DNA from: an uncultured Veillonellaceae bacterium
Lineage (GTDB): Bacteria; Bacillota; Negativicutes; Veillonellales; Negativicoccaceae
Direction: 5' to 3'
Assembly (NCBI GenBank): GCA_900556745.1
Contig: USPU01000046.1
Span: 1-6,452 of the forward strand
Length of the DNA stretch: 6,452 nucleotides
In this document: positions 6,239-6,452 of the stretch, one piece after another
Layout: each line of letters starts with the position of its first letter
Position numbering within the stretch: the stretch's first letter is position 1
Position numbers and translations under genes: made by a program
The notes under the pieces: generated by a model
What the model was told of the DNA's origin: nothing
Database searches by the model: none
What the model saw: only the letters and a program-made list of their open reading frames with translations

Positions 6239-6452
6239 CTCTTGTGAATCAATTCATACAATTTCGGGCCTACCGCTAACGCCACGACAATCCCCAATGC
6301 GGATGTCATGAGAGAAAACGGAATATTCGCAATCGCCGCCTGCCAGCTGCCGATAACAGCCCACCATGCAACAATATATCCCACCAAAGTCCAGAGCGAT
6401 GCGATCAACGTTGCAATCAACACCCGTCCGTAGCTAGGTCGACGATTCGGAG
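6232..6452 (-). CDS. Probable ECF transporter S component, C-terminal end (5' part outside window)
   Basis: The frame is open through the right edge. The GTG at 6423 is probably internal, because upstream codons encode PNRRPSYGR, which looks like a charged cytoplasmic loop. Seventy-two residues are visible, with two hydrophobic segments. The first is VLIATLIASLWTLVGYIVAW followed by WAVIG. The second is SLMTSALGIVVALAVGPKL. Between them lies SWQAAIANIP, and the protein ends in the basic tail HKRK. The layout of a Gly-Tyr membrane helix, a G-W-AA-x-x-x-I-P linker and a last helix with a small-residue face recalls the end of S components. These are the substrate-binding membrane subunits of energy-coupling-factor vitamin transporters. 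The substrate cannot be told from this part. Another small integral membrane protein remains possible. The stop codon lies in the terminator; any promoter or riboswitch would be beyond the edge. Confidence 0.6.
   Translation of the reverse strand, partial: PNRRPSYGRVLIATLIASLWTLVGYIVAWWAVIGSWQAAIANIPFSLMTSALGIVVALAVGPKLYELIHKRK

Overview
The window looks like chromosomal DNA of a low-to-moderate GC Firmicute. The Shine-Dalgarno sequences are strong, there are many intrinsic terminators, and the gene set would suit a Negativicutes-type anaerobe such as a Megasphaera or Dialister relative. No rRNA or lineage marker is present, so this placement is inference. The intact genes are housekeeping or metabolic. 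The non-standard material is concentrated between about 5.4 and 6.2 kb.

Layout: (a) 1-595, plus strand: the C-terminal part of an AMP-forming acyl-CoA synthetase-like enzyme, cut by the left edge. It converges on recG, and the two genes share a bidirectional terminator (579-607) that contains the stop codon of one and abuts the stop of the other. (b) 606-2639, minus strand: full-length recG, the branch-migrating DNA helicase, with all helicase motifs. (c) 2698-5433, minus strand: a two-gene purine operon of guanine deaminase (guaD) followed 9 bp later by an NCS2/NAT nucleobase permease. It has its own promoter just upstream of guaD and ends at the terminator at 2664-2693. The permease would import a purine base, probably guanine or xanthine, and GuaD would deaminate guanine to xanthine. 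No purine riboswitch is visible. (d) 5434-6195: about 760 bp without an intact protein gene. It holds an AT-rich promoter region, then a minus-strand remnant of an ADP-ribosyltransferase domain of the phage/polyvalent-protein type. Next comes a self-contained plus-strand unit made of a near-consensus sigma70 promoter, a hairpin RNA of about 65 nt and a U-tract. (e) 6196-6452, minus strand: a perfect 19-bp inverted-repeat terminator and the C-terminal end of a small membrane protein resembling an ECF transporter S component, cut by the right edge.

The best candidate for something undescribed is the small RNA unit at 6022-6122. It sits directly against the decayed ADP-ribosyltransferase remnant. 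No complete new multi-gene system is visible.
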